Below are positions 34,828 through 47,393 of a stretch of 64,000 nucleotides of DNA, one piece after another. The stretch lies in assembly GCA_000827495.1 (NCBI GenBank), contig KN817519.1, forward strand, positions 698,462 through 762,461, read 5' to 3'. This stretch comes from Hypholoma sublateritium FD-334 SS-4. Lineage: Eukaryota > Basidiomycota > Agaricomycetes > Agaricales > Strophariaceae. The notes beneath the pieces were generated by a model. That model did no database searches. It was not told where the DNA came from and saw only the letters and a program-made list of their open reading frames with translations. The first letter of the stretch is position 1. Each line of letters opens with the position of its first letter. A program made the position numbers and the translations under genes.

Positions 34828-35135
34828 TTACAGTTGTTTCTTGAAGCTAGAGAGTGACTAGAAGTAGGACTGGTACCGGCCAGATGGAGGAGGAAGGAAA
34901 GGAGTGAAAAGAAGGGGGCCACAAGAAAAGACAAAGGGGGAAGAGAGAACGAAACGGAGGATTTTGATTGTTCACGGGCAACAATATGAGTGGCCCGAGG
35001 CAATGGGTCGGTCCACTGCTTCCATGGCAAACTGATCCCATCGGTCAAGTCGGGTCCTGACAGTTCTAACTTCGTACATACAAAACGTCCTTCACCATAG
35101 GATCACCATCTACTAGAAATGTTCTGTATCTATCA
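34828..35135. other. Intergenic region upstream of NoxB
   Basis: This gap holds the NoxB promoter and the 3' end of the minus-strand Mad2 gene. A purine-rich tract lies at about 34885-34965 on the plus strand. I see no gene. Confidence 0.5.
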
Positions 35136-35980
35136 TCACTCTTCATATCGGTATGCAACCATTGCCTCGATGCGGTGAACATCAGTGCTGAAGCTCCGCA
35201 TCTTCACCTGCTGGCTCTTACTCGCTTCAATTGCCAGAGGATCCGTATCAACCCACTCCCCGGCAGGCACATCTGCCGACTCTGACGTGTATGCCAATAT
35301 GTTGAACACTGTCGGTTCGTGGATGACTGGTAAGTAGGTCACCATCGAAATGATTTGCTTCAAGATGGCTCGAATTTCTGACTGAATCTCCGTTTCTGCT
35401 TTGGGCTGTCTGTCATACACCGGTTTAATTGAATGATTATCTTTGTCGAGGTAAATCTTACCTTGGTTCAGCGCCTTCGGCCGGAGGGTCAACGAGCATC
35501 ACATCAAACACCCATCGCTCTAAGGGCGTGCGGGTGTCCTTCGAGATGATGGCGAGAACGAGTTGAGTCACGGAGCCAGTAAGCAGCCACTCTATAAGTC
35601 AAAGATTAGTGAAAGCCATATCAACCTCCTATCAATCTTGCAAGCATTACTTTGTACTTGATTTAAAATTCTGTAAAGTTGGACTTATTATTAGGCATAA
35701 TGATTGGATGTCGATGGAGGTTTACCTTTCAAGATAATTTTCCAGAGCAAGATCTTGAGTGACTAGGACGGTCTGGCCGTATTTCTTGACCATGTGGAAA
35801 TCGTCTGAGGGGTAAACTTCGCGTTGAAATAAGATACTGCAGTGACATTTGTGTTAGGGGAGGAGGGAACACGCAGAAACAGTGTACACACGTATTCACA
35901 GCATACTTGAAGAACTCAGTTACCAGAGCGGTAGATCCCTTGAGCGTAATAGCTTGTCTATTTGCTTGTTTCGAGGCCAT
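35136..35980 (-). CDS. MAD2: Spindle checkpoint protein Mad2 (HORMA domain)
   Basis: Mad2 binds Cdc20 and Mad1 and delays anaphase until chromosomes attach. Start ATG 35978-35980 gives MASKQANRQAITLKGSTALV, then TEFFKYAVN. The HORMA fold continues over several exons: SILFQREVYPSDDFHMVKKYG, LENYLEKILNQVQKWLL, and RTPLERWVFDV. The C-terminal safety-belt part has MVTYLPVIHEPTVFNILAYT, then VDTDPLAIEASKSQQVKMRSF and STDVHRIEAMVAYR. The size (about 200 residues) and order match the family. The stop is at 35136. It lies head-to-head with TAF5 across a 195-bp shared promoter. Confidence 0.9.
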
Positions 35981-36175
35981 TGGTGTCTTGAGGAACAAAG
36001 GAAAGGTGGACCAGATATGAAAGGAATTGAAGTTCGAAATTAAGCAGACGCGATAATTGAACACGTAGTCACATGACTTGTACCACCACTTACCGTGACC
36101 GTGCCGCCGTCGGAGGCTTCGAGAATCGAAAGTCGAGACTCGACTCGGAGAGCGCCTCTTGCGCTTGCACATACC
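35981..36175. promoter_or_regulatory. Shared Mad2/TAF5 divergent promoter
   Basis: Only 195 bp separate the two start codons, so this is a compact bidirectional promoter. No binding site is obvious to me. Confidence 0.5.
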
Positions 36176-38975
36176 ATGTCCGCTATGTCTGTCGCTACGC
36201 CAACAGGCTCGTCTCAATCTCCAGCGGCGACTTCGCCAGCGAACCCGGATGTATCAAGCAGTATTCCAGTCACAGACCGCATCATTGTCGACTACCTGAA
36301 GGCCCGGGGCCATTCAACAGCAGCAAAAGCCCTCGTCGACGAGCTGGAAGCCGCGTCGCCCAGTGAGAATGGGAAACACGTGGATACTATCGGGACAGAA
36401 GAATTTATGAAAGTGCTCTCAGTCTTTGCCGCGAAACCATCGAAACCGGGCGAGAATGTCCTGAAAGACTCGGCAAATGTGTTGCAAGAACTGTCGACTA
36501 TGGGCAATCCTGTAAATATCCAAAGTCTGATTGCCAGCATCGGTGTTGTGGGTGCAGAAGAGCTACTTTCGCTGGATCCTACGGACAAGCAGGAGGGGTT
36601 TCGAGAGCTCGAGGCGTGGGTCGACGGCTCCTTGGATATGTATCGAGTAGGTGTTACTTCGAATGCCTCTGCGTCATAGCTCAGACGGTTTAATCAGCCC
36701 GAATTCCGACCGATACTCTTCCCAATATTTTGCCATTTCTACTTTGACTTGATCCAACATGGATTTAAAGACGCGGGTAAGCCTTGCCTGTACAATCACT
36801 ATATTCCAGTCGTTAATATTGGGCTACAGCATCTCGATTTTTCACAACGTTCTCCGAGTCTCTAGCGCCATCCCATAAAGCAACGCTGCACCACCTATCG
36901 ACTCTTCTTCTCCCTTCGCACGTACAAAACGATGAACTTGCCCAGAGATTCCGCAACGAAAAGTACGCTATCCGAATGAGCAGGTCGGGATTCAGCCTCC
37001 TGCTCGGCTGGCTAACAGAGGGTGTCGGAGGTGAAGCCCTGGGCGCAGGGGAAGGTTTTGCTGGCGAAAAGGGCAAACGGGGTCGCGCGGCTGTTATGCG
37101 TGTTGTGAACAACCACCTCCGTTTCGATGGTACGCTCTTTCAACACATCTCCGAGTGCGCTCGCTCAAAAGCACCCCAGTTACTTCATCAAACCCAACGT
37201 CTGTCTCCGCCCATGCATGGGAAGAGTCAACTGGTCTTCTCTCGTCGCTCATCCCCCAAGCGAATGGAAGCAAAACCAGTTTAACAAACCCTCAAGCATT
37301 CAATACCAGTAAGGGCGCGCTGAAGCTCGGCCCTGCGCCGATTTCGGAGGATTTGCGCGTAGAAGCTGAGCGTGTCTTGCGCGAACAAGCCATGATGGAC
37401 CGCGACCTCAACGCCCAGTTTGAACTCCCTGTGACGCGGCCTCTAGTTGCCCCGGGCCTTACTGCCCCAACAGAAACGGATCTCCTGCCCCACCCTCCTA
37501 CCTTCAAAATGGCCGATGTCGAGCGCGAAGTCGCGATGGTCCGCGACGCCAGAAAGCGAATACGATTGGAGCCGTCTGTGCTCGCGAACGTAGATCCGAA
37601 TTCAGCCCAGGCCAATTCCCTACGGGCGCGAGCGCTGCCGAGTATATGTGCATATACGTTGCACGATGTCGCAGAAGGGTGAGATAATCTGGTGCTCAGA
37701 TGTGTTGCATATGTTGATATGCGATGCAGCGCCCCCTGTTGCAGTTTCTCCCCGGACACGTCGTTGATGGCTGCAGGATTCGCTGAAAGTTATATTCGTC
37801 TATGGAGTCTTAAAGGAGAGAAGTTGAAAGGCCTGCGCAGTGACTTTACCTCCAGCTCCATCAAAGATGGTTCGTCATTGGCTGTTTCATCGGATGGAGT
37901 TTCTGACATCCCAACAGTTGCATCACTGAACAAAATACGCGAAAAGAAGGGTAGCACTACAAGAAAACTGATTGGACACAGCGGGCCAGTGTACTCTGTT
38001 GCCTTCGACCCATTGAATGGCTCCGCCGCACCACCGAAATATCTCCTATCAGCATCTGCGGATGCAACAACGCGACTGTGGTCTCTGGATACACTGACCA
38101 ATGTCGTCGCTTTCCGTGGGCATGAGAACCCCATTTGGGACGTCAAATGGAGTCCAATGGGTATCTACTTTGCGACGGCAAGCAGAGATAGGACCGCCCG
38201 CCTGTGGTCGACAGAGCGAACATCGTGTCTCCGGGTGTACGCTGGGCATCTGAGCGATGTCGATGTGAGTGCTATCAAAAGCTTACGGTAGCTATCGCGC
38301 GAGCTTACCTTCTTGTTCTTCTAGTGCGTGCAATTTCACCCGAACTCACTGTATCTCGCGACCGGATCCAGTGACTGGACGGCGCGCTTGTGGGATGTGC
38401 AACGCGGATCGTGTCTGCGCGTGTTCATTGGCCATCAGGGTACGGTATCGTCGCTCGCGCTCAGCCCGGACGGGCGCTATCTGGCGACTGCTGGTATGTT
38501 GCTTTTCTGTATATACCGTGCCCTTCGGTCTCTAACAACGTCTCACGTCGCAGGCGAGGATCTGGCGATCAACCTGTGGGATCTGGGGTCGGGGAAGCGG
38601 GTAAAGAAGATGACAGGGCATACGTCGTCGATATACTCGCTCGCGTTCAGCACGGAGTCGTCACTCCTCGTCAGCGGCGGCGCGGACTGGACTGTGCGTA
38701 CTTGGGACATCAAAAGCTCTGGCGGCCCGCGCTCGAAGTCGCCGAAGAACGGCAGTATGAATGGGGGCAGGAGCTACGGTGACGAGGAGAGCGTTGAAAC
38801 GTGAGTTCTGTCTTGCTTTCTTGGAGGGTAGATAAGTACTGACAAGGACAATATCTCCAGGTCTGATCTTCTTGCCACATTCCCCACAAAACGCACGCCT
38901 ATCACTAATATCCAGTTCACGTCGCGCAACCTCTGTCTAGTCGGCGGCGTATACTCGGCACCTGAGTCGCGATAG
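36176..38975 (+). CDS. TAF5: TFIID/SAGA subunit TAF5
   Basis: TAF5 is a scaffold of the TFIID and SAGA transcription complexes. Start ATG 36176. The N-terminus has a LisH-like helix (IIVDYLKARGHSTAAKALVDEL) and the NTD2 domain (GFRELEAWVDGSLDMYR, FRPILFPIFCHFYFDLI, then FTTFSESLAPSHKATLHHLS). A charged linker leads to C-terminal WD40 repeats; at least six are visible, e.g. CSFSPDTSLMAAGFAESYIRLW, KLIGHSGPVYSVAFD, FRGHENPIWDVKWSP, FHPNSLYLATGSSDWTARLW, FIGHQGTVSSLALSPDGRYLA and MTGHTSSIYSLAFS (each quoted in part). Several introns, including gtgaga...gatgcag at about 37680-37728, are needed. The stop TAG is at 38973-38975. Domain order and length fit TAF5; nothing is missing. Confidence 0.92.
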
Positions 38976-39264
38976 CGGGCGTGCTACGTGATGTTTCTAT
39001 GTTGTGAGCTAATTATTGTTGTACTATCATCTTGGTGCTTTGGATTCATTTATTAAAATGTATATTAATACGGCCGTGAAAGCGATATTGGTACAAAAAT
39101 ATTCGAGAAGATGAAGAAGATACCCGGCGAAGATAATATAGTGATACGGGAGCAAAAATACGATGCAGCATTCATACACAAATTAAACGGGAACCAGTAA
39201 ATCCATGGCGTCAAGCAAAAATGGCCATTCAACTCGATTTTTACCAGCTGGCTCAGAGGAGACC

Positions 39265-40109
39265 CTAGAGGGGAGCATTCTCTTGAGACGATATTAAAAA
39301 AAGGGGGTCTACATTCTTCCCGGTAGCTTTCTGCTTGGCCACAGGGGAAGGCGGATTGACCGCAGTCCCAGGGGCCACTGGAGTAGTCCTCGACCCTCCA
39401 CTGTTGCGGTTATAGGGTCCAAGCGGCGTCAAAGCGCCGGTCTGAAACCTAAGTGGAGCTGTGGGCGCTGGGCCATCAAATAGTGTCGCCTGGGCGCGAC
39501 GGGGTGGGGTGTTGGGCCCTTCGTCAGGCTGGGGAGTCCTCTCCCTGTCTTCGTCTTCGTCTTCATTCGCACCTTCGTCCGCGTCTTCCTGCGGAGACCC
39601 GTCGACCGACTTGGAGTGCCGCTCTGCGTAACGGCCAACACGCGTCTCCGCGCACGATTCCTGAGATGAGGACAGCTCCAAGTCGGAGCCATCGCTGTTT
39701 CCTTCTTCAGGCTGTGGAACATATTCCTCGGAGCCTCGACGAGCTGAATCTATCTGGGTCTGTTCGTAGTTTCTGCCGTCGCTTTGTTCTGAGGCGTCGC
39801 TATTAGGCTCATCCGCCGAATGTTGCGAAGCCGAGGTCTGTGAAGATTCACAGACGTATATGTCTTGGTTGTCCTGGTTGTCCTAGGGTAGCTGTGAGCA
39901 CCGGTGCTCTGATGTGATAAATTTGCGCGAGCGTGTAGTGTACGCACCTCTTCAGATTTACCGAGTTCCGCGTCGTCGTTGTCGAACTCAGCTTGCTGAG
40001 CTTCCACCTCTTCTGGGTGGGCTAGTTCCTCGGCGCCTATGGGAAGGGCGGGTTGAACGACCCTGACTCTCAAGTTATACCTACTTGAAGTTTGGTCCCA
40101 TAGACTCAT
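39265..40109 (-). CDS. Acidic disordered protein, function unknown
   Basis: Start ATG 40107-40109 (MSLWDQTSSRYNLRVRVV), one intron after GKSEE (gtgcgt...ccctag, splicing to DNQDNQDIYV), stop at 39265-39267. The protein is rich in Ser, Gln, Glu and Asp throughout, with ANEDEDEDRERTPQPDEGP and other acidic runs. Near the end is a Pro/Thr-rich segment (RFQTGALTPLGPYNRNSG). No domain is recognised. Charge and lack of hydrophobic core suggest a disordered protein, perhaps nuclear. It lies 290 bp from TAF5 in convergent orientation. Confidence 0.6.
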
Positions 40110-40613
40110 GGCAGCTCTGGTCGTTTACGCGAAAAGTGGATGGGATTGGTGTGGTCGTCCCCAGCCACTGGAAGCCTTTTTTATATCTGTACTACGACAA
40201 AGAGCGCTTTAGCTCAAGTTAACAAAGATTGCGTGGCAAGAGTTCAAAGATCTCCCTTTATTGTAAATATATCGTCGAGAAGGTCAAACTCCTGATTGTG
40301 CATTGATACAAACATCGCGTTGGTGAAAGGACGTTAGGCGCTTGTCGTACAGGAGCTATCGCAAGGCTGATCGCCGGCTGAAAATAGGCAAATAGGCACG
40401 TGATGGCTAATTGGCTTCGCGATGTGAACCGTGACTTGAAACTCAACTGCTCATTCAACCGCACAGCGCACTTAAACTCCTCTTGCATCTTGCGCGCTTC
40501 CAGCTCCATTACCTCTTTGTCAAGTAATAGAACTACATGGTGCGCCCTTTCTTATTTCTTGTCGTTGTTCAAGAATTCACGCCCATCTCGTAATCGCCGG
40601 CGCTGTCGCCGTT
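40110..40613. other. Divergent intergenic region
   Basis: This 0.5-kb gap separates two divergent genes (acidic protein on minus, PH-like protein on plus) and should hold both promoters. I see no gene. Confidence 0.5.
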
Positions 40614-41504
40614 ATGCCTCCACAGATGAAAGACGAAATCATGGACGTAGATACCCCGGCCAGCGGTGCCCCCCCGCTGCAAGATAACATGTCTTCCCAG
40701 CTCCAGCAATTCACCCCCGGTGAGATCAGCGTTTCCCGTGGAGGACGTGTTCGTGTGCCCATGGTAATACCTGCAGATGCCCTGCACGTCACGCCACAAC
40801 CCTCGCCAACCGTCAGGGAAAACTTCCGCGAGATTCAGGTCAAGGTGCACGTCAGAACACCCGGGAAAGATACGTGGGCGTACCAGGGCAGAGGGGTCGT
40901 CACCCAGGAGATTATGGGCCACGAGTCTCGCGTCGGTGCGTCCTCGTGTTGTTGTCGTCCGCGAAATTTGTCTGACAGGCGCCTACTGCCACTGCAGTCG
41001 TCCGTCCTCTGAACGGCGGCAAACCAATAGCGACCTTCAGTGAAGTACCTACCTCTAGTACTGCGTTGTTGTCGGGACCCATTTGCTTACCTATTTTGCC
41101 AGTCGACCGATCTACAAGCGGAAAAGAGGGGTAATTTCGTGGTCATCGGCTGCGTCGACGGGAATCGCGTTATATCGTGGTCTCTCAACGTATGTTTCTA
41201 TCCGGACACCGCTGCATGTCTCTAGCTGCATGTTCATACCTGGTTCTACTAGGCGCTAAACAATTCGGAGACTCTCCGCCTGCTAGCCAGTATCGAACTG
41301 GCCTGCTACAAGTGCCGACAAGCAGTGGGAGACCCCCGAATGCACAGCAAGTCGCGCCGGAAGGTCGAGAGACTCATTAAAGACGACCGCCGGAAGAGGC
41401 ACCGTCGGCGCAAAGACCAGGAGGCGATGATCGACGCATTCGCCAAACAAAACCTAAGCACCGATCAGCCTATCCAAGAAGCAGGCCCGCCGCCAGCGTC
41501 ATGA
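40614..41504 (+). CDS. Small basic protein with PH-like core, unrecognised
   Basis: Exons 40614-40935, 40998-41044, 41103-41189 and 41253-41504 join in frame to 235 residues. A disordered head with GRVRVPMVIPADALHVTPQP precedes a compact core of about 110 residues: WAYQGRGVVTQEI, HESRVVVRPLNGGKPIATF, KRGNFVVIGCVDGNRVISWS, LNALNNSETLRLLASIELAC. The alternating strands followed by a C-terminal helix with a final IELAC look like a PH/RanBP1-type superfold (inference only). A highly basic tail follows (SRRKVERLIKDDRRKRHRRR), likely a nuclear signal or RNA/DNA contact. The clean splicing suggests a real gene. I do not recognise a named family. Confidence 0.65.
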
Positions 41505-42895
41505 ACCCCGTCCTGCTTTTTGATACACGTCTGATGATTACTGGTGGAAAATAATGAATATTTTGGCGCTCATCCGTCGCTGTATAACTTAAGCCGTGTA
41601 TGCGTGGTGTTGTAGTATCTTGTTAGACATAGTTCCCCTTTCCCCCTCCTGCTACGAACAATTATTGTAATTACTTTGCTTTCCTATACATGTCTACACG
41701 CCCTGTAAACGCAAAAGGATCAACTAAGGCGAACAAATTTGTGACTCCTAGTGCGAATACCAGGATGTCGTTCTCTTGTGATATGACCGGTTTATCTAGT
41801 ACGAAGAAAGATTCGGTGTTCGGTCGTAGTGGCCGATGTTCGCACCATCTGTAGGCCGCACAATTGCTACGAAAGGTGAACACATTTTGAAGTGCCGCGG
41901 TTGCTTGGCTATGTGAATTATCGTGGTGTTAGCGGAGACTGCATATGCCGGCTACTGGGATACCGCCAATAGTATGGACGATGCACATTGGTGGTCGGGA
42001 AAGTCACTTTGGAAGAAAATCTCGCCTGAACGGCCAATGAAAATCAGCTCACAGATTTTTTAAGAAGAATCTGCCAACCATGTGTGAGACGCTACGACTC
42101 AGCCACTAGCAAGTAGGTACGAGCATTCTGCGATTCCAGTTAGCCAAGATATCAAGGTCCAGTGTGTAGCGGATGTGACAGTTTGCAATGGTTGATGGAC
42201 ATTGCAGATGTGCCGGGTCTTGTCAGCCTGCGAATTTCACGAAACGTTTGCAGACAAACGCTGTTGTTCGGCTCGTGATACGTGCTCCTTGGACTGCTCC
42301 CTTGTGGCTCATATGGGGCATAAATTTCGCGCTGACTCGGGCCCACTGCCCAGTAAACGCATGTTCTGAACGTGTACAATAAACTCGATAGACCAAGGTC
42401 GTTTGTTTCGAGGGCGCGATGTGCTATTGGTGCAGATGGGATATGAACAATGAAAGTAGGAAGGTGAAAAGCGGTTCTTGGTCGCCCATTCCGTCGCGAT
42501 AAGCTTATACCTAAAGCCTTTGTCAGTGGAGCTTCCAGCGCAGTCGACAAAGGCCCACACATACCTGAAGCATGATCCGCGAAATCTACGCCGCATTTTC
42601 CGACAAAGAAACTCAAGTCGAGAGAAAACTAAGTACTTCCAGAGAGAGCGTTGGCAATGCAAACGGGATTCAATAGGATCCAAAGAAAGCGAGATTTGAT
42701 TTCATTCGGAGCACGTTGCAGTAAGGAATGCGCAGATATACAGCCTGTGGATAGGATAGATATAATAGTAATGAAAACAGTGCACTCAGCGGGAAAGGCA
42801 GCCGGCGAGCTGCGAGGGCCGAACCACGAGCACATCCCCCAGAAAAGAGTGCTCGAAAATGGGGCATAAATAGGATGAGGATTCTACAATAATCA
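41505..42895. other. 1.4-kb gap with no supported gene
   Basis: Two overlapping minus-strand frames (42152-42616 and 42309-42683) are open, but neither gives a recognisable protein. The best splice pair (gtatgt...acaaag near 42505-42560) leaves the frames unlinked. I see no supported gene or RNA. Confidence 0.4.
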
Positions 42896-44801
42896 TTAAT
42901 ACGGAAGCAGTGACTCTTCACCCGGCGGATGACCAGCATGCGCGCTGGAGGGGGGTATAGGCGGGGGAGCACTGCCGGGGACACGTCGTTCAGAATATTG
43001 CGGGGGAAGCTCGATGACCTCCTCGTCCTCAACAGTTGGTGGAAGTGCATCTTCGACGTCCGTGTGTAGGATATACCTGGAAGGCTTGTAAGCCGTCATA
43101 CCCGCAGCGGCGGCCTTACGCTGTGCTGTCGAGGTTGACGTTGACGTTCTGTTAACTGCTGACCCTTGTGGCATGGACTGCGACTGTGACTGCGACCGTG
43201 AATGCGATCCAAATGAATCGTATTCAGTACTTGCGGTGATAGTTGGACTGAATGGATCGATGGTCCCATTTGGTGGAGGGTGATTGCGAGCAGAAGGAGG
43301 GTATAATTGAGTCTGTGACGGCGACGGGCCGTATTGGTATTGCGACGGCATTTCGAATGTCCCCGCTTCAGAGTGCGGGTACTGTGCATCGGTATACATG
43401 CTAGCAGCGTCGAATTGGATGGGTACCTGTGAGCGCACGGTGCCTGGGATAGATGTAGAATGAGAGTCAAGGAACGGATCTGAGGGGTTGGCAGCGGTGC
43501 CTCCAGAAGAGTACGGATACGAAGATGCAGGGGTGTGGTGACTGCCCGGAGGTGGGATTCCATAAGGCGGTGCTCCAGGTCCACTTCCGGGATTGTATGC
43601 TAAATCCATCCCGGGGTCAACTATGCGGGAGTGTCGCCTGAAATTGTTTGCGCTGTTATTTGCATCGCGTTTCTTGTGCAGGAAAAACAGGCCCAACGTG
43701 ATGGCAAGGGCAAGGAAGAGTAAACCCCCAATGACGGTACCAGCGATGGCGGCGATTGAGAAGCCATGGGAGGGGTCGGCTGTGGAAGAGGGGTTAGCCG
43801 CTCCTGATGTGCTTGTGGTCGTCGGGGTGGATGTCGTAGGAGTGGAAGGAGGAGAGGCAGTCGAGGACGGCGAATTCGAGTTGAGGCATGAACTATCGTC
43901 TGAAGAAGTGATAATCTCGATGTCAGAAACTCCGCCTGCGCGTCCTTGAGAGTCTGTCATTACGAAGACCACCGACGTCCCCCGAGCGACAGCGGCATTC
44001 CAGTCAAAAGAAGTTGGTCCTACAGGCGGCGATAGTAGGAATGCGTTACCGCCCGGTATGATAGCCTTAGAGTAGAGGGATCAACCAACATGTAAAGAAG
44101 ATAGGACTATGAATACTTACCGATATTGTGACAGGCTGTACCGCTCCAGTATAGTCACTAAAAGTGAAAGGCCTGGCAACAAGGTAAGATACATGAAATG
44201 ACGGTGACGATGGTCGACTCACCGGCATTGCTGGAGTGCAGTGTTCAGCTGGTACGAGAACGAAATTCCTAGAAGTGTACAATCTCAGTAAATATGAATC
44301 TTTGATCCATCCACGCTTCAACTGACCAGGGTCGGTGGTGTTACATGATCCTCCTTGCGATGCAGCGACGTTCAGGATATTTGACGTCCCACCCGTGTTA
44401 AACCCCGTTGCGTCTGACATCATCAGCATCATCTGCTCGCCCTTCGCCAGCGGTATTTGAACAGAATATGAACCCTGGCCATTGTTGAAGGCTGATGTAG
44501 GTATTGATACGTTTCTTTGTGTCCCGAAAAGCTAGGTGCGGCGTTCAGTAACAGACAAGCAACAAGCTGGATACGAGGTGCTTACATGTATTATGGAAAG
44601 CTGAAAGGGTGGTGTTCCTCCTAAATTAATGAACATAAGGTGGAATCCCCACAAGAAACTTTGTCACTAACCGCTCCAGGTAATGGGAAGGTTGTCACAC
44701 TGCGAAGGGGGTTGGGAGAACGAGAACGTGAAGGCGGCTGCTAATGGGAAAGCGTATAAAAAAGAGAGGACTGCTGCCAACAGACTGAAAAGTGAAGACA
44801 T
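42896..44801 (-). CDS. Single-pass cell-surface protein with PY-type tail
   Basis: Start ATG 44799-44801 gives a signal peptide (MSSLFSLLAAVLSFLYAFPL), then TFSFSQPPSQCDNLPITWSG, the opening of a beta-rich extracellular domain repeated once later (FTFSDYTGAVQPVTISAIIP region). Conserved Cys residues lie at the starts of both halves. A Ser/Thr/Pro-rich stalk follows (STASPPSTPTTSTPTTTSTS), then a single membrane segment (FSIAAIAGTVIGGLLFLALA), a basic stop-transfer (HKKRDANN) and a cytosolic Pro/Ser-rich tail of about 290 residues. Near the end are LPPQYSERR (a PY motif, WW-domain ligand) and DEEVIEL. The layout resembles surface sensor-type proteins of agaricomycetes, but the extracellular domain is not named. 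Several introns split the extracellular part. Confidence 0.75.
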
Positions 44802-45066
44802 CCAGAATTTAAAAGAAAGTGAGTAGAAAAAGAAAGTGCTGGCTGAGAACGACGCGATGGTAAGTAGCAAGAAACGTTAGATCAATCCCGACGCGCTCTG
44901 CTCGGCGCAAATCCCCACAGTTTACTTATGTAATGCACTCTGGCAGCAACAAATTCAATGACCGATGGAACCGAAATAAAACCAAAACCAAAACATAAGT
45001 GGTACTCAAAATATATTAATTCCGCTTCAGCGCTCAGTCAGAGGTATCGCAGCCTAACTGTTACAT

Positions 45067-47393
45067 TCATGCTCGTCGTTGCCAGAGATAATCGATGGTT
45101 TTTTTCAATGCCCACTTCAATGCCAAGACGAATCCTCTCATCCCACCTGCCTCCCTGCCGCCATTCGCTTGCGAGTCAGTTATATGTGGGCCGTGGGTGG
45201 GCAATATGGGGGCGCGTGACCAGGGAGGAGTGGGCAGTGCAATCGCGAAGATACGCGGGGATCGCGACACAGGTGTGCTAGCAGGAGGGACAATCCCCGA
45301 CCGTGATCCCCAAGGCGGTGTGTCTGGGCATGTCGTTAAGCCATCTGGCTGGCGGATGTTGAAAGTTGGCGATAAGAGGGGAGACGTTCTTTCAACACCG
45401 TCTGTCGACTCTGAGTTCAAATTGCCACCACAGGATCCCTTCTCTAGGTCGTTGAGAATGACAGACCGTGGTGAGTGGATATCCCGTTCTGTTACAATCC
45501 GCGTGTGCGATGTCTTGTGGATGATGGGCGCGGCAGGTGCAAGTGGCCGAAGAGTTAAATTTGGTGACGCAGGAAATTTCAGCACATGGGAGGCGCTCTT
45601 TCCCGTATGTGCATTCTCAACCTGCCCATTGGCATCCATACTTTCCGTGGGGCCATCCGGCGCCGCTTGCGCGCTCCCGCGGACTGAGGAGATATTCGAT
45701 GAAAAGCTTCCACTATTCACAATCTGGCCAGAATTTTGTTCGCGAGCATGGTTCGGCGTAACCCAATGCGTTACGACTGCCGTGTGATTGTACCCAATAG
45801 GCGGAGGTCTATTTGCTTCGCGAACCCTTGAGTTCTCCATGCGGACCGGCGTGGTAATTTTGCCTGGAGTGACTGCGGGGGGGTTTTCATCGTTGAACAG
45901 CGGGGCACGAGAGCTGATTGATGGCCCGGGTGCATAAAATCCGTTCTTGACTGCCGCATCCGAAAGAGAGGGTAACTTGGCCGGAGCAGAGACACGAGCA
46001 GCAACAGGAGGTGTTTCTACTCCCAAGCGAATAATAGAAGGCCCGCCAACCCTAGCTTTCTCCGGAGCCTCATCAAATTTGAAAACAGTTGCACCCGGAG
46101 CTTTAGACGCGACACTAGTACCAAAGGATAAGATGGGCAGCAGAGGTTGCGTCAAGTTGGCCCGCATCAGCCCAGACTCAGCAAGCGATGAAGGCTGGGG
46201 GGCGACCGGAAGCAGGCATTGGAGATCAGATGCCTCTGCAATAGGTTGTTCCGCGGCTCGTTTGTGCACTACCTCAGATTGGGACCGCACAGAAGAGTAA
46301 GCGCTGGAGGATCGCTTGGATGAATATTTACTGTAATCCAGAGGCTCGCTGAATATAGCCGTTTTGGAGACAGGGCTGGCATGAGGGGGAGCCCGAAAGG
46401 AGAATCGCGCAGGAGGTTCCGAGCCAAGACCAAAACGGTGGACAAATCCAAGAAACGGGTTTCGAGAAGGTAGATGCACTCGGTGACGCTCAGGAGACTG
46501 CATATATGCGCGATACATATTAGTATAAACATTATCTATGAATAATTGAATATGATGACGCACAGACTGCCCGTCCAAGATTTTGACTTCCTGAGTGGCG
46601 TCTATTTGTTTGGAAGGTCCTGAAACAAAGGTCTCGTTGTCGAAAAAAGAACCGGACTCGGTACCAGTAGGAATTTTTACGTCCAAGCGAGGAGTAGAAG
46701 TGACGAGAGTGTTAGAATTATTGCCAGAGTTCTGTCCCAGGTCCAAGCCAAGCATACCAGGCGAAAGTCCCAAGCCCAAATCCTGATCCATAGTCTTCCC
46801 AGAACGCCACGACTTCGTCGCCGACTTCAAGAGTGCCCATCCCGGAATGAGATCCGATGAATTTGACGAGTTAGCTTCCACTCCAGACTCATGGTCAGAC
46901 TTCGTTAATAGCGGCGTATGTATAATCGCAATCGGAACCTCAAGTGTTGAGCGTCCAGTAGCCGGTATGCCACCCGACGCCGATATTCCGAGGCCATCAT
47001 TGTCGGCGCTATCACCTTTGCTACCAGCCACCTTCGCCTGAGATCTGAAAGGGGGGTCAGGCGACGATAAACACTCGAAACGCGGCTTCGAAGTTACCCG
47101 GCAGTAAGACGGGCGAGGGCTTCCTTCACCATAGCCTTGGCATTTCTTCTAGCCAGGGCGCGTTTCTGCTTCTTCGCGCGTTTGCGTTGAGACTCCTCAA
47201 TAGTGGCCGGTTCTGTACGCTTAACACGCCTCTTTTTGCCTAGCGGTGGAAGGTAGAATGAGTTCGCGCGTGGCTCGCCCAGCGAGACGGGGACCACGCC
47301 GCTCTCAATTTGTGCGATACGTTTGTTTTCCTTCTCTATTCTTTCCAACTCTCGCCGGCTCGGAGACGGCAATTTGGGGCCACATTTGACCAT
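45067..47393 (-). CDS. Unrecognised Ser/Pro-rich protein with basic head
   Basis: I place the start at ATG 47391-47393 (MVKCGPKLPSPSRRELERIE); an in-frame ATG at 47462 adds a hydrophobic stretch that looks like an upstream untranslated or intronic segment. The head is basic and helical, with NLS-like runs (GKKRRVKRTEP, RKRAKKQKRALARRNAK). An intron near 47095-47052 (gtaact...ctttcag) splices to SQAKVAGSKGD and a 650-residue Ser/Pro-rich region follows. It includes QESQ-poor linkers, HHIQLFIDNVYTNMYRAYMQ (a possible helix) and a closing hydrophobic helix (GFVLALKWALKKTIDYLWQR). Likely mostly disordered and nuclear (inference from the NLS-like runs). No domain is recognised. Confidence 0.6.
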
